Below, piece after piece: positions 51,324-59,676 of a stretch of DNA of 64,000 nucleotides (position 1 is the stretch's first letter; each line of letters starts with the position of its first letter). Made by a program: the position numbers and the translations under genes. This DNA comes from Paenibacillus phocaeensis. Lineage in GTDB: Bacteria; Bacillota; Bacilli; Paenibacillales; Paenibacillaceae. The stretch covers positions 155,512 to 219,511 of the forward strand of contig NZ_FCOQ01000013.1 in assembly GCF_900021165.1 (NCBI RefSeq), in the 5' to 3' direction. Under the pieces are notes generated by a model. It did not search any database. It was not told the DNA's origin and was given only the letters and a program-made list of their open reading frames with translations.

Positions 51324-52130
51324 CTACCGTTCGCTCAATACATCCCACGGCGTTGGCCGGTCGTAATACGTTTCGCAGAGCTTGAACTCGCTGTCCTTGA
51401 AGAAGCAGCCACGGTCCTCCATGGCGGTGCGAACGGACATCTTGGCCAGGTCGAGCATATTGTGCTCACGGCTGAGGTGAGCCAGATACGTCCGCTTCAG
51501 GCGGCCGTTCAGAATCTCGCTCATCAGCTCGCCGGTCGCGTCATTGGACAAGTGGCCCAGGTCGCCGAGAATGCGCCGCTTGATGTTCCACGGGTACCGT
51601 CCCATGCGCAGCATCTCGATGTCATGGTTTGCCTCAAGCACTAACACATCGGCGTCGCAGATTGCCTCCTTCACCTTGTCACTGGCGTAGCCCAGGTCGG
51701 TGCATACGCTCAGCTTCTCCTTGCCGTCGTAGAAGTTATATCCTACCGGTTCGGCGGCGTCATGCGAGATGGCGAACGACTCCACGCGGAGCGAGCCGAA
51801 ATCGCGGGTTTCTCCGGTGCCCAGGATACAGCGTTGGTCGTCCGCGAGGTTCCCAATCGCTTTTTCCATGGCCGCCCACGTCTTCTCGTTCGCATAGATC
51901 GGCAGATTGTATTTTCGCGCCACCGCGCCTAAGCCCTTGATATGGTCCGAATGCTCATGCGTGACCAGAATTCCCGTCAGTTCCTGCCCGGTCACTCCAC
52001 GCTCCATCATCAACTCATCGATGCGTTTGGCGCTAAAGCCGGCATCGACCATCAGCGTGACTTCCCCATTGGCAACCAGCGTTGCATTTCCCGTCGAACC
52101 GCTCGACAGCACCGAAAATTGGATCCCCAT
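51324..52130 (-). CDS. walJ: MBL-fold hydrolase WalJ (YycJ)
   Basis: 268 residues of metallo-beta-lactamase fold. Metal motif THEHSDHIKG (HxHxDH), further ligands in SHDAAEPVGY and LEANHDIEML, and the late His of LAHLSREHN. YycJ/WalJ is the fifth gene of the wal operon and is linked to coordination of cell division and DNA replication; a 5'-exonuclease activity in mismatch repair has been reported for the family. It starts right after the yycI stop with GGGAG at the right distance. The operon transcript likely ends after it. Confidence 0.93.
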   Translation of the reverse strand: MGIQFSVLSSGSTGNATLVANGEVTLMVDAGFSAKRIDELMMERGVTGQELTGILVTHEHSDHIKGLGAVARKYNLPIYANEKTWAAMEKAIGNLADDQRCILGTGETRDFGSLRVESFAISHDAAEPVGYNFYDGKEKLSVCTDLGYASDKVKEAICDADVLVLEANHDIEMLRMGRYPWNIKRRILGDLGHLSNDATGELMSEILNGRLKRTYLAHLSREHNMLDLAKMSVRTAMEDRGCFFKDSEFKLCETYYDRPTPWDVLSER

Positions 52131-52139
52131 AATCTCCCA

Positions 52140-52889
52140 TTACTCCTTCGTCTTCTCTGTGTTCGGACTGATAACATCACCGCTGATGCCCTGTACGTAA
52201 TACTCCTTGCCGCTCTCCAGCATGAACCGCCAGGCCGGAGCGGCCGGCAGATGAGCATCCGAATCGAACACCTCGCCGTAATACCCGAGTTCCACTTCCG
52301 TGACGACCGAGCCTTCCGGCAGGAAGTTCTCGATCAAGTTGCCAAGCGCCTTCGAGGCCGACAGCACGCGCTGCGGCTTCTCCTCCTCCGGATAGCTGAT
52401 CTCGATCGCCCGGCGCTGGTACGAAATGATCTTCTGGTTGCTGTTAAACAACTTAAGCTCGATTTTGAAGAGCGGCCATTTCCCCTCCACCAACGGATGC
52501 AGCACAAACACGTCCGAGCTGCTGGCCACTTCGTCATACCGGTAATCGCCGATGTCCGGCAGGCTGTCCTTCAGCGCGGCCGTCAAATCCCGCGGCGTAA
52601 AAATCAACCTGCTGTCGACCGGCACCGGCAGGTCCGTCAGCTTACCGCTTTGCGCGTCATCCACGAACCGGTAAGCGATTTTGGGCAGTTCCGGCGTTTC
52701 CGTCGGAATTTTGGCGAGGACGCGAATGTTCTTCTCATCCATCGCCTGCTGCGTATTATTCTCCAGGGCAGTGATATCCAGGTTGGAGTCGGCCTGCTCG
52801 CGCAGATCGTTCCACAGCTGATAACCCAGCACCAGATTCAACAGTAAAAAAGCGTAAATCAGCACGTTTTTCGCCTGACCCCAATCCAT
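52140..52889 (-). CDS. yycI: WalRK regulatory membrane protein YycI
   Basis: 249 residues. One N-terminal membrane span (NVLIYAFLLLNLVLGYQLW) followed by an extracellular YycI domain (RFVDDAQSGKLTDLPVPVD, PLVEGKWPLFKIELKLFNSNQKIISYQRRAIEI). With YycH it forms a complex outside the membrane that modulates WalK. AGGGGGATG precedes the ATG. The 300-base gap to yycH is filled with repeats instead of the usual tight junction. Confidence 0.92.
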   Translation of the reverse strand: MDWGQAKNVLIYAFLLLNLVLGYQLWNDLREQADSNLDITALENNTQQAMDEKNIRVLAKIPTETPELPKIAYRFVDDAQSGKLTDLPVPVDSRLIFTPRDLTAALKDSLPDIGDYRYDEVASSSDVFVLHPLVEGKWPLFKIELKLFNSNQKIISYQRRAIEISYPEEEKPQRVLSASKALGNLIENFLPEGSVVTEVELGYYGEVFDSDAHLPAAPAWRFMLESGKEYYVQGISGDVISPNTEKTKE

Positions 52890-52940
52890 GGTTCATCCCC
52901 CTTCGTTCAGATTCAGCATCCGTCTCACCCTCGTTTCCTC

Positions 52941-53125
52941 CTAACGGAACGTAGTGACGTTAACGGCGTATTTCCCGGCGATTTCCCAGCCTAACGTACT
53001 CCAGCGACCTTATTCGCACCGAATAGGAGCCATTTGCCACCGACCAGGCCTCATAACGTCTCCTGTTTCCGTTAGCTTCGAAATCCCCCACACCTTGGCC
53101 CAATAGCGTCATCTGTTTCCGTTAG
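52941..53125. repeat. 50-bp spaced repeats between yycH and yycI
   Basis: CTAACG recurs at 52941 and 52991, and a 25-base motif ending CTGTTTCCGTTAG at 53051-53075 and 53101-53125, all 50 bases apart (20 of 25 identical in the last pair). No gene is present in 52890-53188. Confidence 0.7.
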
Positions 53126-53188
53126 AAGTACGTGAGACGTGAAAGTGGCAGCTGGGTAACCCAATTACTCCTTTGCATTTGCAACAGG

Positions 53189-54856
53189 TTATCCATCCTT
53201 GTCAGCACCTGTAGCACCTGCGCTAGCGTTAGCAACTGCTTTCGCATCCGTGCCCGCACCTGTATTTGTATTAGCACCAGTACCCGCATCCGTGTCAGCA
53301 CTTGTTGTTCCTGTTCCTGCCCATGAGCCGGTACCAGCATCTGCTCCTGCACTTGCTCCTGCACTTGCTCCTGCACTTGCTCCTGCACTTGCTCCTGCAC
53401 TTGCTCCTTCACTTGCTCCTTCACTGGTTCCTGCACTGGTTCCTGCACCAGTACCCGCATTTGCGCCTATTCCTGTACCTCCTCCTACTCCAGTTCCGAC
53501 ACCCGCACCACCGCCTGCGCCGGCAGCCTCGTCTGCATTCGCTCCAGGCTTCTCCACCGCCCCGAGGCCCAGCACCCGGGTCGCGCCGTTGCTCAGCTCG
53601 ACGACCCACGTCGGCTTCAGCAGCAGGCCCTTCTCGGTGAGCGACGGCAGGTACGCCGGGTACAACCCGGCGATGCGCGCCTCCGTTTGGAGCGCCGCAA
53701 TGCTCTCCCGCAGCGCCTTGCCGCCCGGCAGGGAGACGACCTTCTTCTCCCAACTGCTGCCGGAGCCGTAGATCAACGAACGCTCATAGCCGGCGATCGT
53801 GCCTTGGCGCATTTCCAGCGTGATCGCCCCGTAATGGAACGTCGGCAAGTCGAGGATCGGAAAAGCGCCAAATTGCCCGGTTCCGTAGTACTGCTGGAAT
53901 ACGATCCGCTGCTGATCTTCCTCGATGCCGTCGCTCGTCTGCTCTAACCGGTACTTCCCGTTCCAGCCGCCGTGCTGGTTGACGAAGTCAATCGCCGACA
54001 GCACGTTTTTGCTCGGGCTGTTCTCGCCCGCCGAAGGCGCGGCCGGATCCGTGTAGTTGATCCAATTCCGGTTTTGCTTGACCTGAAGGCTGCGTTTACT
54101 GTCCGTATAGATTTCGGAGCCGTCTTTTTCCCGGATGTATCGGGTGATGCTCGGGTCAAAGAACAAGCTCTGCATCTGCTCCGTCGTATACAACCCAATG
54201 TTCAAGCCAGTTTCGACCAGATCGACCGGTTTCTCGGGAACGTAATACCCATCGGTTAAGGTATACGGCACCCAGTCCTTCCCGAAGTCGACCTGCTGCT
54301 GCACGTCCTGCACCGTCAAGTCGGCTTTGGTTGCTTCGTATACGACGTCGCCCCGCGAGCTGAAGAAGAACACCCGCACCTGGTCATCGGTTCCCGTGTT
54401 GTAGATCATCAGCCGGTTGACATTCTCCGCATCAAACAACGAGTCCGGCGCGATCTGCATCACCTTCTGCAGCAACTCCACCGGGACCCCCCCGCCGAAT
54501 ACCAGCTCCACACCGATATCCTTGCTGCGGATGTCCGACCAGTTGATATTATCGATGTCATACCGCTGAAATCCGTCGAATTGACGACCCTTCAGGCGAT
54601 TGTAAATCAAATTGTAAAACGTCGAATCCGGGTAAAACACCGTGTGCCGCTCCTCGCCCATATGCACGGCAATTTGCGCCGGAAAGAGCATCGCATCCGC
54701 CTCCAGGGTCGTCCCCATATTTTCCGTGCGAATGTAGTCGCTCTCCGATTTGACCACCGGATTGCTGCCCGGCAATTGATAGATCAGGAAATAACTCTGT
54801 ACCAGACTGCACGCGACCAGCAAGGCCAGCGCCAGCGATTTGACTCTTTCCTTCAC
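53189..54856 (-). CDS. yycH: WalRK regulatory protein YycH with repetitive Ala/Gly/Ser tail
   Basis: 555 residues. The first ~436 are YycH: an N-terminal membrane span (LALALLVACSLVQSYFLIY), then the extracellular domain (VFYPDSTFYNLIYNRLKG, INYTDPAAPSAGENS). Residues 437-555 are a low-complexity tail of Ala, Gly, Ser and Thr with a run of ASAG units (about 481-504), absent from typical YycH. It lies outside the membrane, where YycH and YycI together tune WalK. Its GTG overlaps the walK stop (GTGA, 54853-54856), so translation is coupled. The tail may be a flexible spacer reaching into the wall; that is inference. Confidence 0.92.
   Translation of the reverse strand: MKERVKSLALALLVACSLVQSYFLIYQLPGSNPVVKSESDYIRTENMGTTLEADAMLFPAQIAVHMGEERHTVFYPDSTFYNLIYNRLKGRQFDGFQRYDIDNINWSDIRSKDIGVELVFGGGVPVELLQKVMQIAPDSLFDAENVNRLMIYNTGTDDQVRVFFFSSRGDVVYEATKADLTVQDVQQQVDFGKDWVPYTLTDGYYVPEKPVDLVETGLNIGLYTTEQMQSLFFDPSITRYIREKDGSEIYTDSKRSLQVKQNRNWINYTDPAAPSAGENSPSKNVLSAIDFVNQHGGWNGKYRLEQTSDGIEEDQQRIVFQQYYGTGQFGAFPILDLPTFHYGAITLEMRQGTIAGYERSLIYGSGSSWEKKVVSLPGGKALRESIAALQTEARIAGLYPAYLPSLTEKGLLLKPTWVVELSNGATRVLGLGAVEKPGANADEAAGAGGGAGVGTGVGGGTGIGANAGTGAGTSAGTSEGASEGASAGASAGASAGASAGASAGADAGTGSWAGTGTTSADTDAGTGANTNTGAGTDAKAVANASAGATGADKDG
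53343..53450. repeat. 12-bp tandem repeats in the yycH 3' end
   Basis: Nine consecutive 12-base units: five identical GCTCCTGCACTT, then two GCTCCTTCACT(T/G) and two GTTCCTGCAC(TG/CA). In the yycH frame each gives four residues of the ASAG/EGAS/TSAG type. In-frame units can be gained or lost without frameshift. Confidence 0.95.
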
Positions 54857-56676
54857 TGCGCCTCGCCTCCTTGCTTCTCCGCCGGCAGCGTAAAGGTCAC
54901 CTTGGTGCCTTGGCCGAATTCCGATTGCAGAGAGATGGTCCCGCCGTGCGCCCGCACAATTTCCCGGGCAATGGATAAGCCTAAGCCCGTCCCGCCCATA
55001 TTCCGTGAACGCGCCTTATCGACGCGATAGAATCGTTCAAAAATCCGCTCCAGGTCCTTCTTCGGAATCCCGATCCCGTTATCCTGCACTGAAATCGCCA
55101 ACTGCCGGTCTTCGGTCAGGCGCGCCTCCAGCGTGATCGTACCGCCTTCCGGCGTATACTTCATCGCATTGGAGATCAGGTTGTCCAGCACCTGGTCAAT
55201 CTGGTCGCGGTCGATCCAGGCCGTGTCCACCTCACTGGCGATAAACAACGTGGGTTTAATCCCCTTCTCCTGCATTTGAAAAGAAAACCGGTCCGCCACT
55301 TCCTCCAGCATCTCCATCACGTTCGTTGGCTGCTTGCGCAGCTCGGCTTCTTGAGAATCGAAGCGCGACAAGTGAAGCAGATCGGTGACGAGGCGGATCA
55401 TCCGCTCGGTTTGGTTCTGAATCACGGATACGAACCGCGACCCGAGCTCCGGGTCCTCCATGGCGCCGTCCTCCAGCGCCTCGGTATAACTCTTGATCGT
55501 CGTCAGCGGCGTTCGCAGCTCATGTGATACATTCGCCACGAACTCCCGCCGCGACGCCTCCAGCTTCTCCTGCTCGGTGACGTCCTGGAGTACGGCAATC
55601 GTGCCGATGATCCCGATCTCCCGCCGATGAATCGGCGTGAACGTAACCCGGATCAGGAAGACATCCCCGTCCGGCCCGGCATTCTCGAGGATCGTTGAGT
55701 GCATCGTCCCTTGCTCCAGCACATCCTTCTCCTCATCCGGCAGATGCAGCAGGGACATGATATCAACCCGATCGAGCGCCGTATCCGCCGTCCCCAGCAT
55801 CTCGCTGGCGCGCCGATTCATCAGGATCACCCGGCCGGTCTCATCCGTCGCAATCACCCCGTCGCTCATGTTCGTGAGGATCGAAGCGAGCTTCTCCTTC
55901 TCTTCTTCGTTCTGCGCCAGGGCATCGCGCAGCCGGCTCGTCATGTAGTTGAACGCCTTGCTGAGCTGGCCAATCTCGTCGTTGCCGAGCACGGGCATCT
56001 TCTGATGGAACTCCCCTTCGGCCACCGCCGTGGCACGCCGGGTCAGCTCCTTGATCGGGGAAGTAATCGTATGCGCCAGAATGACGCCAAGCACCGCCGT
56101 CAACCCCAGCGCCAGCAGGATACCGGATATAAAAATATTATTAATCCGCTCCATCGTACTGTACAGCTCGCTCATCGACGCCGCGATGTAGATCGCCCCG
56201 ACGATTTTCCCGCTGCTGACCACCGGCTTGGCAACGACTTTCTTCCGGACATTATCCTCATCGATAATGTACTCCTCGTTGTCGCGAATGCCCTGCAGGG
56301 CCCGGCTCACGACCGTCTGCGTATTCTTCGTGCCCACGTAATCGGCGTGGGACGGCTTGGACGTCGTCAGCACCTTGCCGCTCGCGTCAAGCACCTGAAT
56401 CTCGGCCCCGCCGATATTAAACAGGTTGTTGACCAGCACGCGCAGATTCTCCATGGATTCCTCCGCCGAGTCTCCGGTCACGCCCAGGTTTTGCGCCGCC
56501 AACACGGAGAGCAGCTCCGCCCGCTCCTGCAGCTCTTTGGTGAAATTGCTGGTCAGCGAGGTTTTCATCGCGCTCACGAAATACACCCCGATCAACTGCA
56601 TCGCGATCAGGATGAGCAGCACGTAAATGATGATCAGCTTGGCCTGGATCGTGCGAAAAAAGGAGGGCAGATTCAT
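54853..56676 (-). CDS. walK: Sensor histidine kinase WalK
   Basis: 607 residues. Two membrane spans (about 12-34 and 180-202) flank an extracellular sensor domain. HAMP (HTITSPIKELTRRATAVAEGEFHQKM), a PAS domain (ILTNMSDGVIATDETGRVILMNRRASEML), HisKA (REFVANVSHELRTPLTTIKSYTEAL, phospho-His) and HATPase (DNLISNAMKYTPEGG, DNGIGIPKKDLERIFERFYRVDKARSRNMGGTGLGL) follow. It controls WalR and so autolysins and wall metabolism, and is essential in Bacillales. ATG 56676 begins one base after the walR stop; the GTG at 56688 is in frame but inside walR. Confidence 0.97.
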   Translation of the reverse strand: MNLPSFFRTIQAKLIIIYVLLILIAMQLIGVYFVSAMKTSLTSNFTKELQERAELLSVLAAQNLGVTGDSAEESMENLRVLVNNLFNIGGAEIQVLDASGKVLTTSKPSHADYVGTKNTQTVVSRALQGIRDNEEYIIDEDNVRKKVVAKPVVSSGKIVGAIYIAASMSELYSTMERINNIFISGILLALGLTAVLGVILAHTITSPIKELTRRATAVAEGEFHQKMPVLGNDEIGQLSKAFNYMTSRLRDALAQNEEEKEKLASILTNMSDGVIATDETGRVILMNRRASEMLGTADTALDRVDIMSLLHLPDEEKDVLEQGTMHSTILENAGPDGDVFLIRVTFTPIHRREIGIIGTIAVLQDVTEQEKLEASRREFVANVSHELRTPLTTIKSYTEALEDGAMEDPELGSRFVSVIQNQTERMIRLVTDLLHLSRFDSQEAELRKQPTNVMEMLEEVADRFSFQMQEKGIKPTLFIASEVDTAWIDRDQIDQVLDNLISNAMKYTPEGGTITLEARLTEDRQLAISVQDNGIGIPKKDLERIFERFYRVDKARSRNMGGTGLGLSIAREIVRAHGGTISLQSEFGQGTKVTFTLPAEKQGGEAQ

Positions 56677-56677
56677 T

Positions 56678-57394
56678 CTAGAGTCCACCCGCCTTGGAGC
56701 TCCGCATCATATACCCCAATCCCCGCCGCGTCAAAATATATTCCGGCTTGCTCGGATCCTTCTCGATCTTCTCGCGCAGCCGGCGAATCGTCACGTCCAC
56801 CGTGCGCACATCGCCGAAATACTCGAAGCCCCACACCGCCTGCAGCAAATGCTCACGGGTCATGACCTTCCCTGCATTCTTGACCAGGTAATGCACGAGC
56901 TCGAACTCCCGGTGCGTCAGATCCAGCGGCTCGCCGTTCTTGTGAACCGTATACATGTCCGTATCGATGAACAGTTCAAACAGACTGATGCCCTGCTTTG
57001 TTTCCTCCGCACCTTCGGCCGCCGCTGCTTTCTGTTGCCGGCGCATCTGCGCCTTCACCCTAGCCAGCAGCTCCCGCGTACTGAACGGCTTCGTCACATA
57101 GTCGTCGGCGCCCAGCTCCAGGCCCAGCACCTTGTCGATTTCCCCGTCCTTGGCGGTCAGCATGATGATCGGCGTCTCAAGCTTCGCCCGCACCTCGCGG
57201 CACACGTCCATTCCGTCCTTGCCGGGCAGCATCAGATCGAGCAGAATGAGATCCGGCTGCTCGGAGAACGCCAGCCGGGTGGCTTCAAACCCGTCGAATG
57301 CGAGAACCACCTCGTAGCCCTCTTTTTCCAGGTTAAATTTCAAAATATCCGCAATGGGTTTCTCGTCATCCACGACCAGAATTTTTCCTTGCAT
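56678..57394 (-). CDS. walR: Response regulator WalR
   Basis: 238 residues of OmpR type. Receiver with phospho-acceptor Asp in [15 protein letters not shown], switch [11 protein letters not shown] and [12 protein letters not shown], and a winged-helix DNA-binding domain ending [19 protein letters not shown]. It matches WalR/YycF very closely and is followed by walK, yycH, yycI and walJ. ATG 57394 or GTG 57406 are both in frame; the first is nearer the GGGGTG site. Divergent from a second OmpR-type regulator across about 165 bases. Confidence 0.97.
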   Translation of the reverse strand: MQGKILVVDDEKPIADILKFNLEKEGYEVVLAFDGFEATRLAFSEQPDLILLDLMLPGKDGMDVCREVRAKLETPIIMLTAKDGEIDKVLGLELGADDYVTKPFSTRELLARVKAQMRRQQKAAAAEGAEETKQGISLFELFIDTDMYTVHKNGEPLDLTHREFELVHYLVKNAGKVMTREHLLQAVWGFEYFGDVRTVDVTIRRLREKIEKDPSKPEYILTRRGLGYMMRSSKAGGL

Positions 57395-57561
57395 GACTTC
57401 GTTCACCCCAACTTTCAGCCATGGGCTAATGCTCCCTCTATCTTACCATATCTGACGCCGCATCAGCCATTGCCCAAATCCCCGAAAATCACGCGTATTG
57501 CTTGTCTCTTCTACCAACTGGTAAAATCCTAGAGAGACATCACAAGGAGGACCTTATTGAA

Positions 57562-58248
57562 ATGGCTGCATTATTAATCGTGGACGACGATCCCAATATA
57601 CGCGAATTGATGTGTCTATATTTGGCTAAGGAAGGATTTACCCTCATTCAAGCCGATAACGGCACCGAAGCGCTGGAGAAGATGGAGCAAACCCGTGCCG
57701 ATTTAGTCGTGTTCGATATTATGATGCCGGTCATGGACGGCTGGGAATTATGCAGCGAGCTGCGGCGGCTATACCCGGACACGCCCCTGCTCATGGTCAC
57801 CGCCAAAGGGGAAACGGGTCAGAAAGTCAAGGGGTTCGGCCTCGGTGCCGACGATTATCTGGTCAAACCGTTTGATCCGCTGGAGTTGGTCGTGCGCGTC
57901 AAAGCGCTGCTCAAGCGGTATAAGATCGCCGTATCCCAGAACATCCGACTCGGAAACGTATGGCTGAACCGCCATACCTATAAAGTCACCCGGGATGACG
58001 AGGAGTTTGCTCTGCCGCCGAAGGAATTTGAGCTGCTGTTTAAACTCGGCAGCTATCCCGGGCAAATTTTCACCCGCGAACAGTTGATCGAGCAAATTTG
58101 GGGGGCTGGGTACGGCGGCGATGACCGCACGGTTGACGTACATGTCAAAAGGTTGCGGGAACGCTTCTCCAAAGGAACGAAGGCCGATCCGCCATTTCAC
58201 ATCGAAACGGTTTACGGACTTGGCTATCGTCTGACGGTGAGAACATGA
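57562..58248 (+). CDS. OmpR-family response regulator of an RND efflux locus
   Basis: 228 residues: receiver with Asp in LVVFDIMMPVMDGWEL, then KPFDPLELVVRV and a winged-helix output domain (PPKEFELLFKLGSYPGQIFTREQLIEQIWG, DDRTVDVHVKRLRERF). ATG 57562 follows AAGGAGG. It overlaps the kinase gene by 4 bases (ATGA). The next genes are an RND pump and adaptor with a tandem direct repeat in between, so the pump operon is the probable target. Confidence 0.92.
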   Translation: MAALLIVDDDPNIRELMCLYLAKEGFTLIQADNGTEALEKMEQTRADLVVFDIMMPVMDGWELCSELRRLYPDTPLLMVTAKGETGQKVKGFGLGADDYLVKPFDPLELVVRVKALLKRYKIAVSQNIRLGNVWLNRHTYKVTRDDEEFALPPKEFELLFKLGSYPGQIFTREQLIEQIWGAGYGGDDRTVDVHVKRLRERFSKGTKADPPFHIETVYGLGYRLTVRT

Positions 58249-59606
58249 TCAAATCCCTCTACATCCGGATTGTGATGATGTTCTTTGTTGCGATCTTGAT
58301 CAGTCTGCTCGCTTCGGCCATGATTACGGGTTATCTCTATGAAAAATCGATACGGGAACAAATGCAAAATGGTTTAATTACTACAGGGCAAAGTCTGATC
58401 CGCATCTTCGATCGGGTCGGTTTTGAGAATCGAGCTTTGCTAATGGAAGATATCAAGGATTTGATGAACGGCAGCAGTATTCAAATTTACGATCCCCAAT
58501 TCAACGCTGAGAAGTACGGCGCAAAACCCGGGGTCTCGATTGGCGAGGACGAGATCAGACGGGCGCAGCGGGGCGATATCGTACGCGGGAACACCCAGGA
58601 TGGAAATCTGTTTGTCGGTCTGAATTTTAAATATCAAGGACAGGGGTACGCCTTGTTCATCCAAACGGATGAAAGATTGCAAATCAGCGATTCGCTCAGC
58701 GGAATTATTATAACGATGATCGCCATTTTAATGGTTGCCGGAAGCTTGTTTTTTGTATTGGAAGCCGCCTTTCTCATTCAACCGCTGCGTAAAATGACAG
58801 AAGCCACCCGGCGGATGGCCAGGGGGGATTTTAGCGCGGATTTGAAAGTAAGGCGCAAGGATGAGCTTGGCGTTCTGGTCCAAAGCTTTGACGAAATGCG
58901 CAAGCAGCTCCGGAAACTTGAACAGATGCGGCAGGACTTCGTGTCCAACGTGTCTCACGAGATTCAGTCGCCGCTAACTTCAATACGCGGTTTTGCCAAA
59001 GCGCTGAGAGAAGAACAGGTCAGCGATGAAGCGCGGAACCGCTATTTGGAGATCATCATTTCCGAGAGTGAGCGGATGTCGCGAATGAGCGAGAATTTGC
59101 TGAGACTCGCCTCTCTCGAATCCACGCACCATCCCTTCCATCCCGAATCGTTCCGGCTTGATGAGCAAATTCGCCAGGTTGCCGTGTCCTTCGAGCCCCA
59201 ATGGTCCGCCAAGAAGATCACCGTCGATCTGAATTTGCCGATCTCCCAAATTTTCGGCGACCGGGATCAGTTAAATCAAGTTTGGATCAATTTGTTAGGG
59301 AACAGCATTCGTTTCACGCCCGAGGGAGGAAGGATCGCCGTGTCTATCGCTCAAGGCGTCCAGCATGTTTCGGTGAAAATCCAGGACACGGGCATCGGCA
59401 TCCCTCTGGAGGACCAAAATCACATTTTCGAAAGATTTTACAAGGCGGACCGGTCAAGGAACCGGCTCCAGAACGGCAACGGCCTCGGGCTGGCGATCGT
59501 CAAAAAGATCGTCGACTTGCACCATGGATACATCGAAGTCCACAGCCAACCCGGCATGGGCACGGAACTCAAGGTGATCTTGCCCTATCACAGCTTCAAG
59601 CCGTAA
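58245..59606 (+). CDS. Sensor histidine kinase of the RND efflux locus
   Basis: 453 residues: membrane spans at about 8-28 and 155-180 around a short extracellular loop, HAMP (LIQPLRKMTEATRRMARGDFSADL), HisKA (RQDFVSNVSHEIQSPLTSIRGFAKAL with phospho-His) and HATPase (NQVWINLLGNSIRFTPEGGRI, DTGIGIPLEDQNHIFERFYKADRSRNRLQNGNGLGLAIV). Coupled to its response regulator by ATGA overlap. Signal unknown; an envelope or antibiotic stress is plausible given the pump. Confidence 0.93.
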   Translation: MIKSLYIRIVMMFFVAILISLLASAMITGYLYEKSIREQMQNGLITTGQSLIRIFDRVGFENRALLMEDIKDLMNGSSIQIYDPQFNAEKYGAKPGVSIGEDEIRRAQRGDIVRGNTQDGNLFVGLNFKYQGQGYALFIQTDERLQISDSLSGIIITMIAILMVAGSLFFVLEAAFLIQPLRKMTEATRRMARGDFSADLKVRRKDELGVLVQSFDEMRKQLRKLEQMRQDFVSNVSHEIQSPLTSIRGFAKALREEQVSDEARNRYLEIIISESERMSRMSENLLRLASLESTHHPFHPESFRLDEQIRQVAVSFEPQWSAKKITVDLNLPISQIFGDRDQLNQVWINLLGNSIRFTPEGGRIAVSIAQGVQHVSVKIQDTGIGIPLEDQNHIFERFYKADRSRNRLQNGNGLGLAIVKKIVDLHHGYIEVHSQPGMGTELKVILPYHSFKP

Positions 59607-59622
59607 CGGATGATTCCCTTCA

Positions 59623-59644
59623 TTCACATTCAGTTCACATTCAT
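59623..59644 (+). promoter_or_regulatory. Candidate response-regulator binding site upstream of the RND gene
   Basis: TTCACATTCAG (59623-59633) and TTCACATTCAT (59634-59644) are head-to-tail with an exact 11-base period, as expected for OmpR-family dimers. They lie 33 bases before the pump ATG. They may drive an internal promoter for the pump operon. Confidence 0.6.
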
Positions 59645-59676
59645 TAGGTAATCTGTCCTGAGATAGGAGGATTGCC

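Noticed and set aside
53199..53771. Plus-strand Pro/Ala-rich frame of 190 codons at the yycH end
   Set aside because: It is the complement of the 12-bp repeat tail of YycH; repeats open all frames.
55699..56865. Long plus-strand frame (388 codons) opposite walK/walR
   Set aside because: Antisense to two unambiguous essential genes; composition is a codon mirror (Arg/His/Gln-rich) with no ribosome site.
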